NCBI GenBank assembly: GCA_024244685.1 | Contig: JAAEOJ010000057.1 | Location: forward strand, 1 to 64,000 | Source of the DNA: Mycoplasma sp. | GTDB taxonomy: Bacteria; Bacillota_I; Bacilli_A; Mycoplasmatales; Metamycoplasmataceae | DNA length: 64,000 bases | Reading direction: 5' to 3' | Shown: piece after piece, positions 1 through 14,435 of the stretch | Layout: each line of letters opens with the position of its first letter | How positions within the stretch are numbered: position 1 is the first letter of the stretch | The notes under the pieces: model-generated | Told to the model about the DNA's origin: nothing | What the model saw: the letters and a program-made list of their open reading frames with translations, nothing else | The model's database searches: none | Translations under genes and position numbers: made by a program

Positions 1-358
<358 letters not shown>

Positions 359-570
359 TGATCCGGGTTCATGGTTCTTGTATCTAGTTTTCAAAGATCT
401 ATCTGCACTTAAATTTATTTTAGTTTAGTTATAAAACCACTAAGTTGGTATAGTGCTTTATAAGTATATCAAAATATTTTTAAAGTTTTACATTTTTTTA
501 TAAAATATATAAAATTCAAAATATAAGCATATAATATGGATTATAATTTTAATTAAACTAAAAAAATTAA
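359..570 (-). promoter_or_regulatory. 16S rRNA upstream leader and promoter region
   Basis: This 212-base gap lies between ymdB and 16S. On the minus strand it contains CTTTGAAAACTAGATA about 20-40 bases before the mature 16S start, a sequence type common in Firmicutes pre-rRNA leaders. Further upstream are AT-rich hexamers such as TATAAA and TATACC (about 445-465) that could be a -10 element. No single promoter stands out. No terminator for ymdB is evident. Confidence 0.5.
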
Positions 571-1356
571 TTATATAACTTCATAATTAATTCTTTTAAT
601 TGTATTTTTTCTTTTACACATATTTATTAATACTGCGTTAATTCTACATTTATTTTTTGAGACAGTAAACTTAGACATTTCATCATATCTCATTTTTTTA
701 TAAACAGAAAGATAATCAGCTCCTATAGCTGAATTAATAGGTCCATTCATACCAACGTCTGTAATAAAAGCGGTTCCTTTTGGTAATGTTTTATTATCAG
801 AAGTTTGTATATGCGTATGTGTTCCAACTATAGCATTAACTTTTCCATCTACATATAAACCAAAAACAGATTTTTCTGAAGTAGTTTCAGCATGAAAATC
901 TATGAAATGATAATCAGCTTTATTTATTTTATCAAGTTCATCAAAAGAGTCGAAAAAATTATAAGCATATTTTTGTTTTCAAGGTTTATATAATTCATTG
1001 AAAGCAATACCCATAAAAGAAGAAACTCTTAACATTTTATTATTAACTTTGAATAAAAGACTCCCAAAACCAGGTACATTTTTTTTTACATTATAAGGTC
1101 TAATAATATCTTTAAATTTAAATAAATTTAAAATATCAGACTTTGCAAAAACATGATTACCCATTGTAAATGCATTAACCCCAGCTTTTTTTAATAATTT
1201 GTATTCTTTGGTTTCTAATCCTTTTCTACCTGAAATATTTTCTCCTTGAACAATTATAAAATCCGGTTTGAATTTTTGTTTTAATTTTGGCAGTTCTGAA
1301 ATTGTTGCTTTTACACCAGGAGTACCAAATATATCTCCTAAGAATAATACTTTCAT
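571..1356 (-). CDS. ymdB: YmdB-family metallophosphoesterase
   Basis: Calcineurin-like phosphoesterase of the YmdB group, 261 residues and full length for the family. YmdB proteins are dinuclear-metal phosphodiesterases reported to hydrolyse 2',3'-cyclic nucleotides. Visible metal-site motifs, in order, are GDIFG near the start, GNHVF, and GTHTHIQT in the C-terminal third. One UGA-encoded Trp (979-981) splits the frame under the standard code; beyond it the homology runs on to TAA at 571. The ATG at 1354-1356 has GAGG seven bases upstream and a TATAAT at 1381-1386, so it probably has its own promoter. It lies between pheT and the rRNA genes and is transcribed towards the latter. Confidence 0.93.
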
Positions 1357-1380
1357 GAATCCTCATTTCTATTTAATAAT

Positions 1381-1386
1381 ATTATA
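1381..1386 (-). promoter_or_regulatory. -10 element for ymdB
   Basis: A perfect TATAAT on the minus strand in the short gap between pheT's stop codon and ymdB. It would start transcription near 1374, about 18 bases before the ATG, leaving room for the GAGG ribosome-binding site. No convincing -35 element is visible. Confidence 0.5.
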
Positions 1387-1413
1387 CAATAATATAAAAA
1401 AATAGGAATAAAC

Positions 1414-3558
1414 CTATTTATTATCTTTAAAAATATTATTTACTTCTGAGATAATATTTTCATCACCTTTAATTCTAATTGTTACTTTTCTTGATGTTTT
1501 TGTTAAATATATATCTATAACATTAATTGAAAATAAATTTTTAGGTAAAGAATCTAATTTCGATTTTATATCTTCTCTTAAATTTAGCTCAAATGTAATA
1601 TCCATTGTTTTCAATTGATTTATATTATATTCTTTATAACTTATATTTGGAATATTTTTTTCTAAAATAACTTCAGCTATAAAAGCATTAACTTTATTAA
1701 TAGAAGGATGAATTTTACCTATTCATCCAATTACTTTATTTTCTAGCTTTATTAAAGATGAAACTCCTGTATGTAATTGTTTGTCTAAGGCTCTTTCAAA
1801 AGTTATGTTTAATTTTAATAAATTTATTAATTCTTGCTTAATTTGATTAAAAGTTTTAATATTAGAAGCTAAAGCCAAAACTTCTATCCCATCATTTATT
1901 TGCCCAATTTCAAATATATTTATATTTTCAATTTTTCTTTTTTTGTTATATTCAATAACCTCTAATAAAGATTGAGACATAGAATTTCTTATAACCTCTC
2001 TTTTTTTTGAAACAAAAGTTTCTAATTCAATATTATTTTTAAAATTAAAAGGATTAATAATGTTTTTTTCTTTTGAAATTAATGTATAAGTAAGCACCTC
2101 TTGATAACCCAGAGTAGATATATTACTTTTTATAGATTTTAATGATTGAATTTTTACAGGAAATGTTTTTAATTTTCTTGGAACTAAATTATCATAACCA
2201 TAAAATCTTAAAAATTCTTCATTTAAGTCTTGTTGGCTATTAATATCATGCCTATATTCAGGAATTATAAAATAATCGTTTTTGTATTCAAAACCTAAAA
2301 TTTTTATTTTACTAATAATTTTTTCAAACACTTTATTATTTATTTCTGTTCCAATAACTTTAAATAATTCGTTTTTTGAAAATTTTATAGATTTAAGACT
2401 TAATTTTGGAATACCTATTATTTCTGATAGCTCAATTCTATTAGAAATATATCTCCAACCTAGTTTTTGGGTTCCTATACCTAATTTTTTTGAAGATTGC
2501 CTATTTGATATAGAGTCTATTTTTAATAGTTTATTATTATTTCTAATTTGTTTTATATTAAAATTACCTATTTCAAAAACAATGTTATCAGTTAAAGTAT
2601 TAACAGTTTTTTTTTCCAAAACCATAGAACCGGCAATAGAAATATTTTCTTTTCCGTCATTGATCAATAAATTATCTTTAAACAAAATTTCTTTATCTCC
2701 TATTATAGTTTCTTTCCCGCTAAATAATTTTGCGGTCAAAGTGTTTTTAATTTTATTAGCATCATATGCATGAACAGGCTGACCAGTCATAATTAAGGTG
2801 AGATTTGTTAAATCAATAATAGGATTAATTGATTTTATACCACCTTTAATTAAAAGCATTCTATCTTCTAATGTAATAACAATTTTTGTGTTGTTGGATT
2901 CAGCAATAGAAAGAACTTCCGCTTCACCTTTAATAACTTTAAAACTTGTTTTTCTTGAAGAGTTTTTATATTCTTCAAAAATATTGTGATTATTATTTAA
3001 TGATGCTGCTATTTCTGTTGATAAAATTCAATATGATTGTGCATCTGATCTATTTGATAAAAAATCAATTTCAATAATATAATCATCTAAAAATAATTCT
3101 TTAATAGGATCGTCTTTAATATCAATATCATCAAATATTAATACACCTTCTTTAAAATTATTTGGTAGTATATCTTTAGAAATTCCAAGTTCTTCTAAAG
3201 CTAAAAACATACCTTCAGATATAATGTTATTAATTTTTTTAGGACTAAAAATTATATCGTCTAATCTTGAACCTTCAATAAAGGCAACAACATATTTATT
3301 TACTTCTAAATTTTTAGCTGTTGTTAATATAATTCTTTTTTTATCTTCAAATTCAGTTTCACAAATAAATAAATTATTTGAATTAAGATCTTTTTTAATA
3401 TTAATTAACTTACCAAACTTAATTCCAGATACATCAGTAAATTTTTTGTAATTTTCTACTTCAAATCCTAAATTATTTAATGTTTCAACCATATCTTCTA
3501 CGGTTCAATGCAAGGGTGCTCGAGATAGTTCTTTTAATTTATTAAATGAAAATAACAT
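1414..3558 (-). CDS. pheT: Phenylalanyl-tRNA synthetase beta subunit
   Basis: Beta chain of the alpha2beta2 enzyme that charges tRNA-Phe; 714 residues, somewhat shorter than the usual ~800. Domain order is an N-terminal segment, an EMAP-type tRNA-binding domain (about residues 40-150), the B3/B4 editing region with GQPVHAYDA, B5 and the catalytic-like core, and a weakly conserved C-terminal FDX-ACB anticodon-binding domain. UGA Trp codons at 3505, 3028 and 1723 divide the frame under the standard code. The ATG at 3556-3558 follows GGAGG at 3566-3570 and shares one base with the pheS stop (UAAUG), so translation is probably coupled. The C-terminal 66-residue stretch is in frame with the rest and is not a separate gene. 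Confidence 0.96.
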
Positions 3559-4505
3559 TACATAACCTCCTTGAATTGATTTAAAAATCTTAAATCATTT
3601 AAATAGAATTCTCTAATATCTTTTATGCCATATTTAATCATGGCTAATCTTTCTACCCCAATACCTGCAGCAAAAGCTGTTTTGTTATTTGTATAACCAG
3701 CTTTTTTAAGGACATTTTGATGTAACATTCCAGCACCTAAAACTTCTATTCATTTTTTATTATAAAATATATCAACTTCAACAGACGGTTCTGTAAAAGG
3801 AAAATAAGAAGGACGAAGTCTTATTTTAACTTCTTCTTCTAATATATAAGATATTAAAGATTTTAAAGTTCAAATTAATTCAGAAAAAGATACGTTACCA
3901 ACATTAGTTAGATCAATTTGTGTAAATTGATGAGAGTGAGTTGAATCATCTTCATCATTTCTATAAACTTTACCAATGGAAAACTCGGCAAATGATTTAT
4001 TAGGATTCTCTTGTAAAGTTCTAGCTGTAAAACCAGTATTGTGAGTTCTCATTAATTTTTCTGAATTAATATATAAAGAATCTTGCATATCTCTTGCTGG
4101 ATGATCTTTCGGAATATTTAATCTTTCAAAATTATATTCATCACTTTCCTGTTCTGAACCGCAAGTTTCAAAATATCCATTTTGCATTAATCAATTTCTT
4201 GCTCTATTAGTAATTATAGTTATAGGATGTAAAGAGCTTGTTTGTTGAATTGGTTCGGTAACATCAATTCATTCTTCTTCAATTATTTTATTTATTTTAA
4301 TTAATTCAATTTCTTTTGCTTTTTTAGAAAAATTTTTTTCTAATTCCATTTTTAATTTTGTTATTTTTTTACCTATAATAGCTTTTAATTCTGGTGAAAC
4401 TGTCTTTATCTCTTTTTGAAGTTTTCTTAATTCTCCTTTTGGTCCATATTCTTTAGATTTTAATTCTTTTAATTCTTCTAATGTTTTTATATTTTTTAAA
4501 TCCAT
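3558..4505 (-). CDS. pheS: Phenylalanyl-tRNA synthetase alpha subunit
   Basis: Catalytic alpha chain, 315 residues, class II aaRS fold. An N-terminal helical, charged region (1-80) leads into the core. Motif 2 is seen as [18 protein letters not shown]. The C-terminal motif 3 region reads [16 protein letters not shown], with the usual DIREFY and NDLRFL ending. Four UGA Trp codons interrupt it under the standard code. The start has GGAG in a long A-run six bases upstream. It is the first gene of a pheS-pheT pair and is preceded by a ~185-base leader with a strong terminator-like hairpin (4540-4579). Confidence 0.97.
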
Positions 4506-4539
4506 AATTACTCCTTTTTTTAATTTGATATTAAATAAA

Positions 4540-4579
4540 AAGTCCTATTCATGTGTTAACATAACACCTTGAAGGACTT
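4540..4579 (-). terminator. Two-tier hairpin with U-run in the pheST leader
   Basis: On the minus strand AAGTCCT (4579-4573) pairs perfectly with AGGACTT (4546-4540). Inside, GTGTTA pairs with TAACAC around a three-base loop. The structure is followed by TTTTATTTA. It may end hslO transcripts (stop at 4705) or act as an attenuator for pheST, because a TATAAT (4691-4696) lies between hslO and the hairpin. The T-box consensus 14-mer is not present. Confidence 0.6.
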
Positions 4580-4690
4580 CTTTATTATAAACTTAAGGGT
4601 TTATGACTAACATTATCAATGCTACTAAATCGGATAATTAAAAATATTCTATACTACTTCTAATTTCACTAATTATATTTAATTAATATT

Positions 4691-4696
4691 ATTATA
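4691..4696 (-). promoter_or_regulatory. Candidate -10 element for pheST
   Basis: Perfect TATAAT on the minus strand nine bases after the hslO stop codon. Use of it would give a pheST mRNA with a leader of roughly 180 bases that includes the hairpin at 4540-4579. No clear -35 hexamer is seen. Confidence 0.45.
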
Positions 4697-4704
4697 CTAT
4701 ACTA

Positions 4705-5511
4705 TTATTTAAATTTCTTAACATTTTTACAAAAATGACATTCAATAATTATAGCTCCATATTCTTTTATTAATTTTTCTTTTTCTTTTTCTGAAAGATT
4801 AGATAAAATTTTTTTAAAACCTTTTTCATCACAATTACATTTTCACTGAATACTTTTTTCTTCTAAAAATTGTCCATTTATAAATTCTTCGTATTCTTCT
4901 ATAGTTAATTTATCTGGTTTATGTTTTTTTATAAAGTTTTCTGTTCAAATTAAATCTTCTTCTGTATGCCCTGGCAACATTTGAAATAAATAAGAATAAG
5001 ACCTTTTAAAACTTTTCCCGTTTTCATTTAAAAGAACTGAAGATATTATAGCTGTTTTTATTTGTTCTGAAGTTTCATAATAGTAAGCCATATCAGTTAC
5101 TATGTCTCCTTTTACTAACTTAACCTCTCCACCAAAAGTTATTCCAGAAAGTGTTTGAATTAATTTTAAACTTCCTTGTGTACCTACACCAATAGATAAA
5201 GGAATCATATTTGGATTAGTTTTATCTACATCTGTTGTTACGGTAGGATCTGAAATACTTGCTCTTATATCTCCTTTAGAATTAGAGTCTACAATAATTG
5301 TTCCATTTGCTCCTTTTCCATTAATAATAGCTGTAACCTTTTCATTTCTTTTAATTATAGATAATGGTCCCAAAACTGCTATTGCAGTTCCTAAAACTAA
5401 AGAACCTAATGGTTTGGAATTGTGTATTTTTAAAGCTTTATTAGCAATATTTGTTAAATCAGAAATATAAATTCTAACATTATTTTTTATAAACAGTTTT
5501 ATTTTAGACAT
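4705..5511 (-). CDS. hslO: Hsp33 redox-regulated chaperone
   Basis: Cytosolic holdase chaperone activated by oxidation; 268 residues, slightly shorter than the ~290 of E. coli Hsp33. The N-terminal two thirds show the family core (GTAIAVLGPL, IGVGTQGSLKLIQTLSG, YYETSEQI, LLPGHTEED-like MLPGHTEEDLI). The C-terminal zinc-binding redox switch is intact: a C-x-C pair (CNCDEKG) and, about 27 residues on, a C-x2-C pair (CHFC). Start at 5511: TATAAT at 5518-5523 ends six bases before the ATG, so the mRNA is predicted to be leaderless. It is divergent from the hydrolase gene across only 37 bases. Confidence 0.95.
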
Positions 5512-5548
5512 AATTTTATTATAGTTGTTTTTTGTTAAAATATATTAT
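5512..5548. promoter_or_regulatory. 37-bp divergent promoter, both mRNAs probably leaderless
   Basis: Minus strand: TATAAT at 5523-5518, six bases before the hslO ATG. Plus strand: TAAAAT at 5536-5541, seven bases before the ATG at 5549. Neither gene has a Shine-Dalgarno sequence, and there is no room for an untranslated leader. Confidence 0.55.
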
Positions 5549-6328
5549 ATGAAAAAAAATAATGAAAAAATATTTATATTTAATGAAAAGGGAGAAAAAG
5601 AAAGAGTTTTATTTTTTCATGGTTTTAATTCAAGTCATAAATTTATACTACCTATTTTAAAAAAAACTAGAAATTTTTGTATAAGTTCTTTTGATTTCCC
5701 AGGTAATGGTTATTCACCTATTTCAGAAAAAGCTAGCATTCAAAAATATTCAGAAGTCGCAAATAAAATATTAGATTCTTATAAAGAACCTGTAACTGTT
5801 GTAGCACATTCTTTAGGGGGTGCTATTATTAATTTTATTTCTAAACATAAAAATATTAAAAAAATTATATTAATATCTCCTGTTAACCCTTATATGTCAG
5901 AAACAGTAATACAAAATAAAGATAGTAAGAAAAAAGCAATAAATTTAACTTGGGAAAAAACAAAATCTTTATGGAATAATGATGAAAAATCAACTTATAT
6001 AAAATATGTTGCTAGCTCTGCCATTAGTTATATATCTGGTTCTAAAATTAGATATAAATATATGAAGCATTTAATTTATAATGAAATGCTTAACCCTTTT
6101 TATTTAAAAACAATTTTATATGAAGCTTATAAGAATAATAAAAAACCAACTTATATCATGCAAGGTGCAAACGATCCATTTGTACCTACTCAAACTTCAA
6201 AAGCAACATCTATAGAATTTGGTTGACAATTTTATTCTTTACCTCTTACAGGTCACTCTCCTTTAGTTGAAAGACCTAAATATTGTTTAGAAATTATTGA
6301 AGATATTTTAAAAAAAGATGATTTATAA
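5549..6328 (+). CDS. Alpha/beta hydrolase
   Basis: Alpha/beta-hydrolase-fold protein of 259 residues, one of the few plus-strand genes; substrate unknown. Motifs in order: HGFNSS (oxyanion-hole region), AHSLGGA (nucleophile elbow GxSxG-type, catalytic Ser), GANDPFVP (catalytic Asp) and LTGHSPL (catalytic His). One UGA Trp at 6224 splits the frame under the standard code. The His motif lies beyond it, so the longer form is the functional protein. I prefer the ATG at 5549; an in-frame TTG at 5525 would add eight residues but lies inside the promoter. It could be a lipase/esterase of the kind mollicutes use on host or medium lipids; this is inference. Confidence 0.88.
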
Positions 6329-6340
6329 ATTTTATTATTA

Positions 6341-6370
6341 AAAAAATAATGCGATATAGCATTATTTTTT
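6341..6370. terminator. Bidirectional terminator between hydrolase and gpmI
   Basis: Perfect 12-bp inverted repeat AAAAAATAATGC / GCATTATTTTTT around GATATA. It gives a U-run on either strand and so can end both convergent genes. It includes the gpmI stop codon (6362-6364). Confidence 0.85.
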
Positions 6371-7873
6371 AATAAGACTTTTTTCTTTCATTGAAGAACC
6401 TAATTTTATATTCATATAATCTAAAACTGTAGGAGATACATTAGCAAGTTTACCACCATCTAATAATTCAATATTTTTATCACTACATACTAATAATACT
6501 GGTGATGAAGTGTGTTTTGTTGCAGGGTTACCTTTTTCGTCAATCATAATTTCTGCATTACCATGATCAGCTGTAATAAATAATGTACCATTAATTTCAT
6601 TTATTTTATCTAATATACGTCCAACTTGTAAATCTAACTCTTCCATTGCAATAATAGCTGATTTTAAATCACCTGTATGACCTACCATATCTGGATTAGC
6701 AAAGTTCATTATTAATAAATCATAATTATCTGCAACTTCAATTAATTTATTTGCTATTCCTTTAGCTGACATTTTAGGTGCTTCAGTAAATGATTTAACT
6801 TTAACTGAATCAATAAGAAATCTATCTTCTCCTGGATATTCAACATCAACTCCTCCATCCATAAAGAATGTAACGTGAGCATATTTTTGAGTTTCAGCAA
6901 GACGAGCTTGTTTTAGTCCTGCTTCAGAAACCACTTTTCCGATAGGTGTATTTACTTTCATCATATCAAATGCAACATCTGTTTCAATACCCTCATATTT
7001 CATCATTGAAATAATAGGTGTATTTTTTAACTTTACTGATGGTTTGTTTTTATATACTTTTGATTCTCCAACCATTAAATGAGCAAGTTGTCTTGCTCTA
7101 TCTGGTCTAAAATTAAAGAATATAACAGAATCATTATCTTGTAAGAAATTAATGTTTTCTTTAGAGTTGATTGCAGGTTCAATAAATTCATCTGTATTTC
7201 CATCTGCATATTGTTGTTTTACATAATCATATATATTTGTAAATTCTTTTTTAGCTTTACCCATTATTGCTTGATAAGCCATTTCTGTTCTTTCAAATAT
7301 TTCATCACGATCCATTGAATAAAGACGCCCTGAAACTGAACCAAGTTCAAAACCATATTTTTCTAATCTTGGCATTAATTTATCTAATGACTCTGAAAAA
7401 GCATCCGGAGAAACATCTCTACCATCAGAAAATACATGAAGAGTTACTTTTTTAAGATTGTTATTGTGTAACATTTCAATTAATTCTCATAAATGTTCAT
7501 CTAAAGAATGTATTCCACCAGGTGATAATAACCCTATTAAATGTAATGTAGAATTATTTTCTTTTGAATGTTTTATAGCCCTCATAAAAGATTTGTTATT
7601 TCTAAATGTTTTATTGTCAATTTCATTTTGAATTAAAGAAAGTCCTGTAAAAACTATTTCTCCTGCACCGATATTTAAATGACCAACTTCTGAATTACCC
7701 ATTTGTCCTTTTGGGAGACCTACTTGTTCTCCTGCTGCATGAAGAAGAGTATTAGGATATTCTTTGAATATCTTATCAAATACTGGTGTTTTAGCTTGAT
7801 TTACTGCATTTCCTTCAACTTTATCTATTGTTCCTAATCCATCAATAACCATTAAAACTACTGGTTTTTTCAT
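6362..7873 (-). CDS. gpmI: 2,3-bisphosphoglycerate-independent phosphoglycerate mutase
   Basis: Glycolytic interconversion of 3- and 2-phosphoglycerate in the cytosol; 503 residues, the normal length. It is an alkaline-phosphatase-superfamily enzyme with two Mn2+. The first metal Asp is in VIDGLG (D11) and the catalytic Ser is S61 in MGNSEVGHLNIGAG. The phosphotransferase metal site ends in TADHGNAE near the C terminus. A UGA Trp at 7487 divides the frame under the standard code. The ATG at 7873 has GGAG seven bases upstream and a TATAAT at 7913-7918. Its stop codon lies inside the bidirectional terminator at 6341-6370. Confidence 0.97.
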
Positions 7874-7924
7874 TTTTAACTCCTTTTTTAATTAAATAAA
7901 TAATTTAATAATATTATACAACTT

Positions 7925-8693
<769 letters not shown>

Positions 8694-8761
8694 TTTTTTC
8701 TCCTATTTTATGTATAAATATTATAACAATAAAGTAAAGATAAATATTAAAAAATAAAGAG

Positions 8762-8767
8762 TATAAT
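8762..8767 (+). promoter_or_regulatory. -10 element of the tRNA-Thr/tRNA-Leu unit
   Basis: TATAAT on the plus strand 11 bases before tRNA-Thr. A second TATAAT (8773-8778) directly abuts the tRNA and is too close to be its promoter. Confidence 0.5.
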
Positions 8768-8778
8768 TATTTTATAAT

Positions 8779-8854
8779 GCTATCTTAGCTCAGTAGGTAG
8801 AGCGCATCCATGGTAAGGATGAGGTCATGGGTTCAATTCCCATAGTTAGCACCA
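8779..8854 (+). tRNA. tRNA-Thr (GGT)
   Basis: Full cloverleaf of 76 bases with encoded CCA. The D arm is GCTC/GAGC. The anticodon arm is CATCC-ATGGTAA-GGATG, giving anticodon GGT. The T arm is ATGGG/CCCAT with TTCAATT. The acceptor stem GCTATCT/AGTTAGC has one U-U mismatch at pair 5-68. Confidence 0.95.
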
Positions 8855-8860
8855 TTAAAT

Positions 8861-8944
8861 GCCCGCGTGATGAAATTGGTAGACATGAGAGATTCAAACC
8901 CTCTTGCCTTGTGCGTGCTGGTTCAAGTCCAGTCGCGGGTACCA
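8861..8944 (+). tRNA. tRNA-Leu (CAA)
   Basis: Class II tRNA of 84 bases with a long variable arm and encoded CCA. The acceptor stem is GCCCGCG/CGCGGGT (first pair G-U). The anticodon loop is TTCAAAC with anticodon CAA after U33. The anticodon stem AGAGA/CCTCT has an A-C at its loop end. It lies six bases after tRNA-Thr and the two are almost certainly cotranscribed. Confidence 0.93.
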
Positions 8945-8963
8945 TTTCAATAAAATATTGATC

Positions 8964-8999
8964 AAATAAAAAAACAAGATAATTCTTGTTTTTTTATTT
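8964..8999. terminator. Bidirectional terminator between tRNA-Leu and pgk
   Basis: Perfect 15-bp stem AAATAAAAAAACAAG / CTTGTTTTTTTATTT with loop ATAATT, serving the plus-strand tRNAs and the minus-strand pgk. The pgk stop codon (8994-8996) lies within it. Confidence 0.85.
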
Positions 9000-10181
9000 A
9001 TCTTGAATAGAAGTAATCCCTGGTAATTCTTTACCTTCCATATAAGTTAAAGAAGCTCCTCCACCTGTAGATATATGAGTAAACTTTTCTTCAAAACCTA
9101 ATTTAATTGCTGCAGCAGCTGAATCACCACCTCCAATTACAGAGAATACTCCAGGTTGATTTGCAATAGCTTTACATACCGATTCTGTACCTTGTTTAAA
9201 GTTTTCGAATTCAGCAACTCCCATAGGTCCATTTCAAACAACTGTTTTAGCTCCTTTTAAAGAGTTTTCATATTGATTTATTGATTTATCACCAAGATCA
9301 AGTCCCATAAATCCTTCTGGAATATCTTGTCCTTCTGTTATTTTTCTTTCATTATCTGCAAAACTACTTGAAATAGCATGATCAATAGGTAAAATAATTT
9401 TATCTTTACCTTCATCAAGAAATTTTTTGGCTAATTCTAAATAATCTTCTTCTAATAAAGAATTCCCCACATTAAATCCCATAACTTTTAAAAATGTATA
9501 TGCCATTCCACCACCAATAAGTATTTTGTCTGCTTTTTCTAATAAATTTTCAATAACAGCTATTTTATCAGAAACTTTAGCTCCACCAACAATAGCTATA
9601 AATGGGTGTTCAGGTTTATCTAAACCTTTTGCTAGCATTTCAACTTCATTTTGAACTAAATATCCTAAACAAGATTCTGATATATTTGAAGCGATACCAA
9701 CATTTGAAGCATGGGCACGATGTGCAGTACCAAAAGCATCATTTACAAATACATCTCCTAGTGAAGCTCAATATTTACCAAGTTCTGGATCATTTTTTGA
9801 TTCAGCTTTATTATTTAAATCTTCATATCTTGTATTTTGGAACATAATTACATCTCCATTTGACATTAAATTTATTGCGTTTTCTAATTCTTTTCCTCTT
9901 GTTTGATTTATGAATTTAACTTCTTTCTTTAATTTTTCAGAAAGTTTTTTAGCAACAACTTCTAATGAGTTTTGGAGTTTATCTGATTCTGTTTTTATTC
10001 TTCCTAAATGTGAAAATAAAATTGCTTTTCCACCATCAGAAATTACTTTATTTATTGTTTTTAAAGCTGAGTCTATTCTTTTTTCTGAAGTTATAACTCC
10101 ATCTTTAATTGGAACATTAAAGTCAACACGTATAAGAACCTTTCTTCCTGCTAACTTAATATCATTAATTGATTTTTTCAT
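8994..10181 (-). CDS. pgk: Phosphoglycerate kinase
   Basis: ATP-generating glycolytic kinase, 395 residues, full length. N-terminal substrate-binding residues are seen in RVDFNVP. The nucleotide domain shows [17 protein letters not shown] and the C-terminal STGGGASL loop. UGA Trp codons near 9768 and 9228 (the latter in VWNGPMGV) interrupt it under the standard code. The ATG at 10181 is preceded by GGAG, with a TATAAT at 10210-10215. With gpmI and tpiA it makes a cluster of three glycolysis genes, each with its own promoter and terminator. Confidence 0.97.
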
Positions 10182-10230
10182 TTATTTTCTCCTTTAAATT
10201 TACTTTTAAATTATACTACTTTAAAATAAA

Positions 10231-10244
10231 AAATAACCAATCGG

Positions 10245-10250
<6 letters not shown>
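10231..10250 (-). terminator. Terminator of rpoC
   Basis: Stem AAATAACC / GGTTATTT with a four-base loop, followed on the minus strand by TTTATTTTAAAG. The rpoC stop codon (10245-10247) forms part of the stem. Confidence 0.75.

Positions 10251-14434
<4,184 letters not shown>

Positions 14435-14435
<1 letters not shown>

Noticed and set aside
1414-1614. A separate 66-codon gene after pheT
   Set aside because: It is in the same frame as pheT with only UGA Trp codons between, and it forms the FDX-ACB end of PheT.
2282-2773. Plus-strand open frame inside pheT
   Set aside because: Antisense shadow of a conserved gene, no ribosome-binding site, low-complexity hydrophobic product caused by A+T bias.
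4540-4700. T-box riboswitch before pheS
   Set aside because: No AGGGUGG-type T-box sequence or UGGN bulge is present; only a hairpin with a U-run can be supported.
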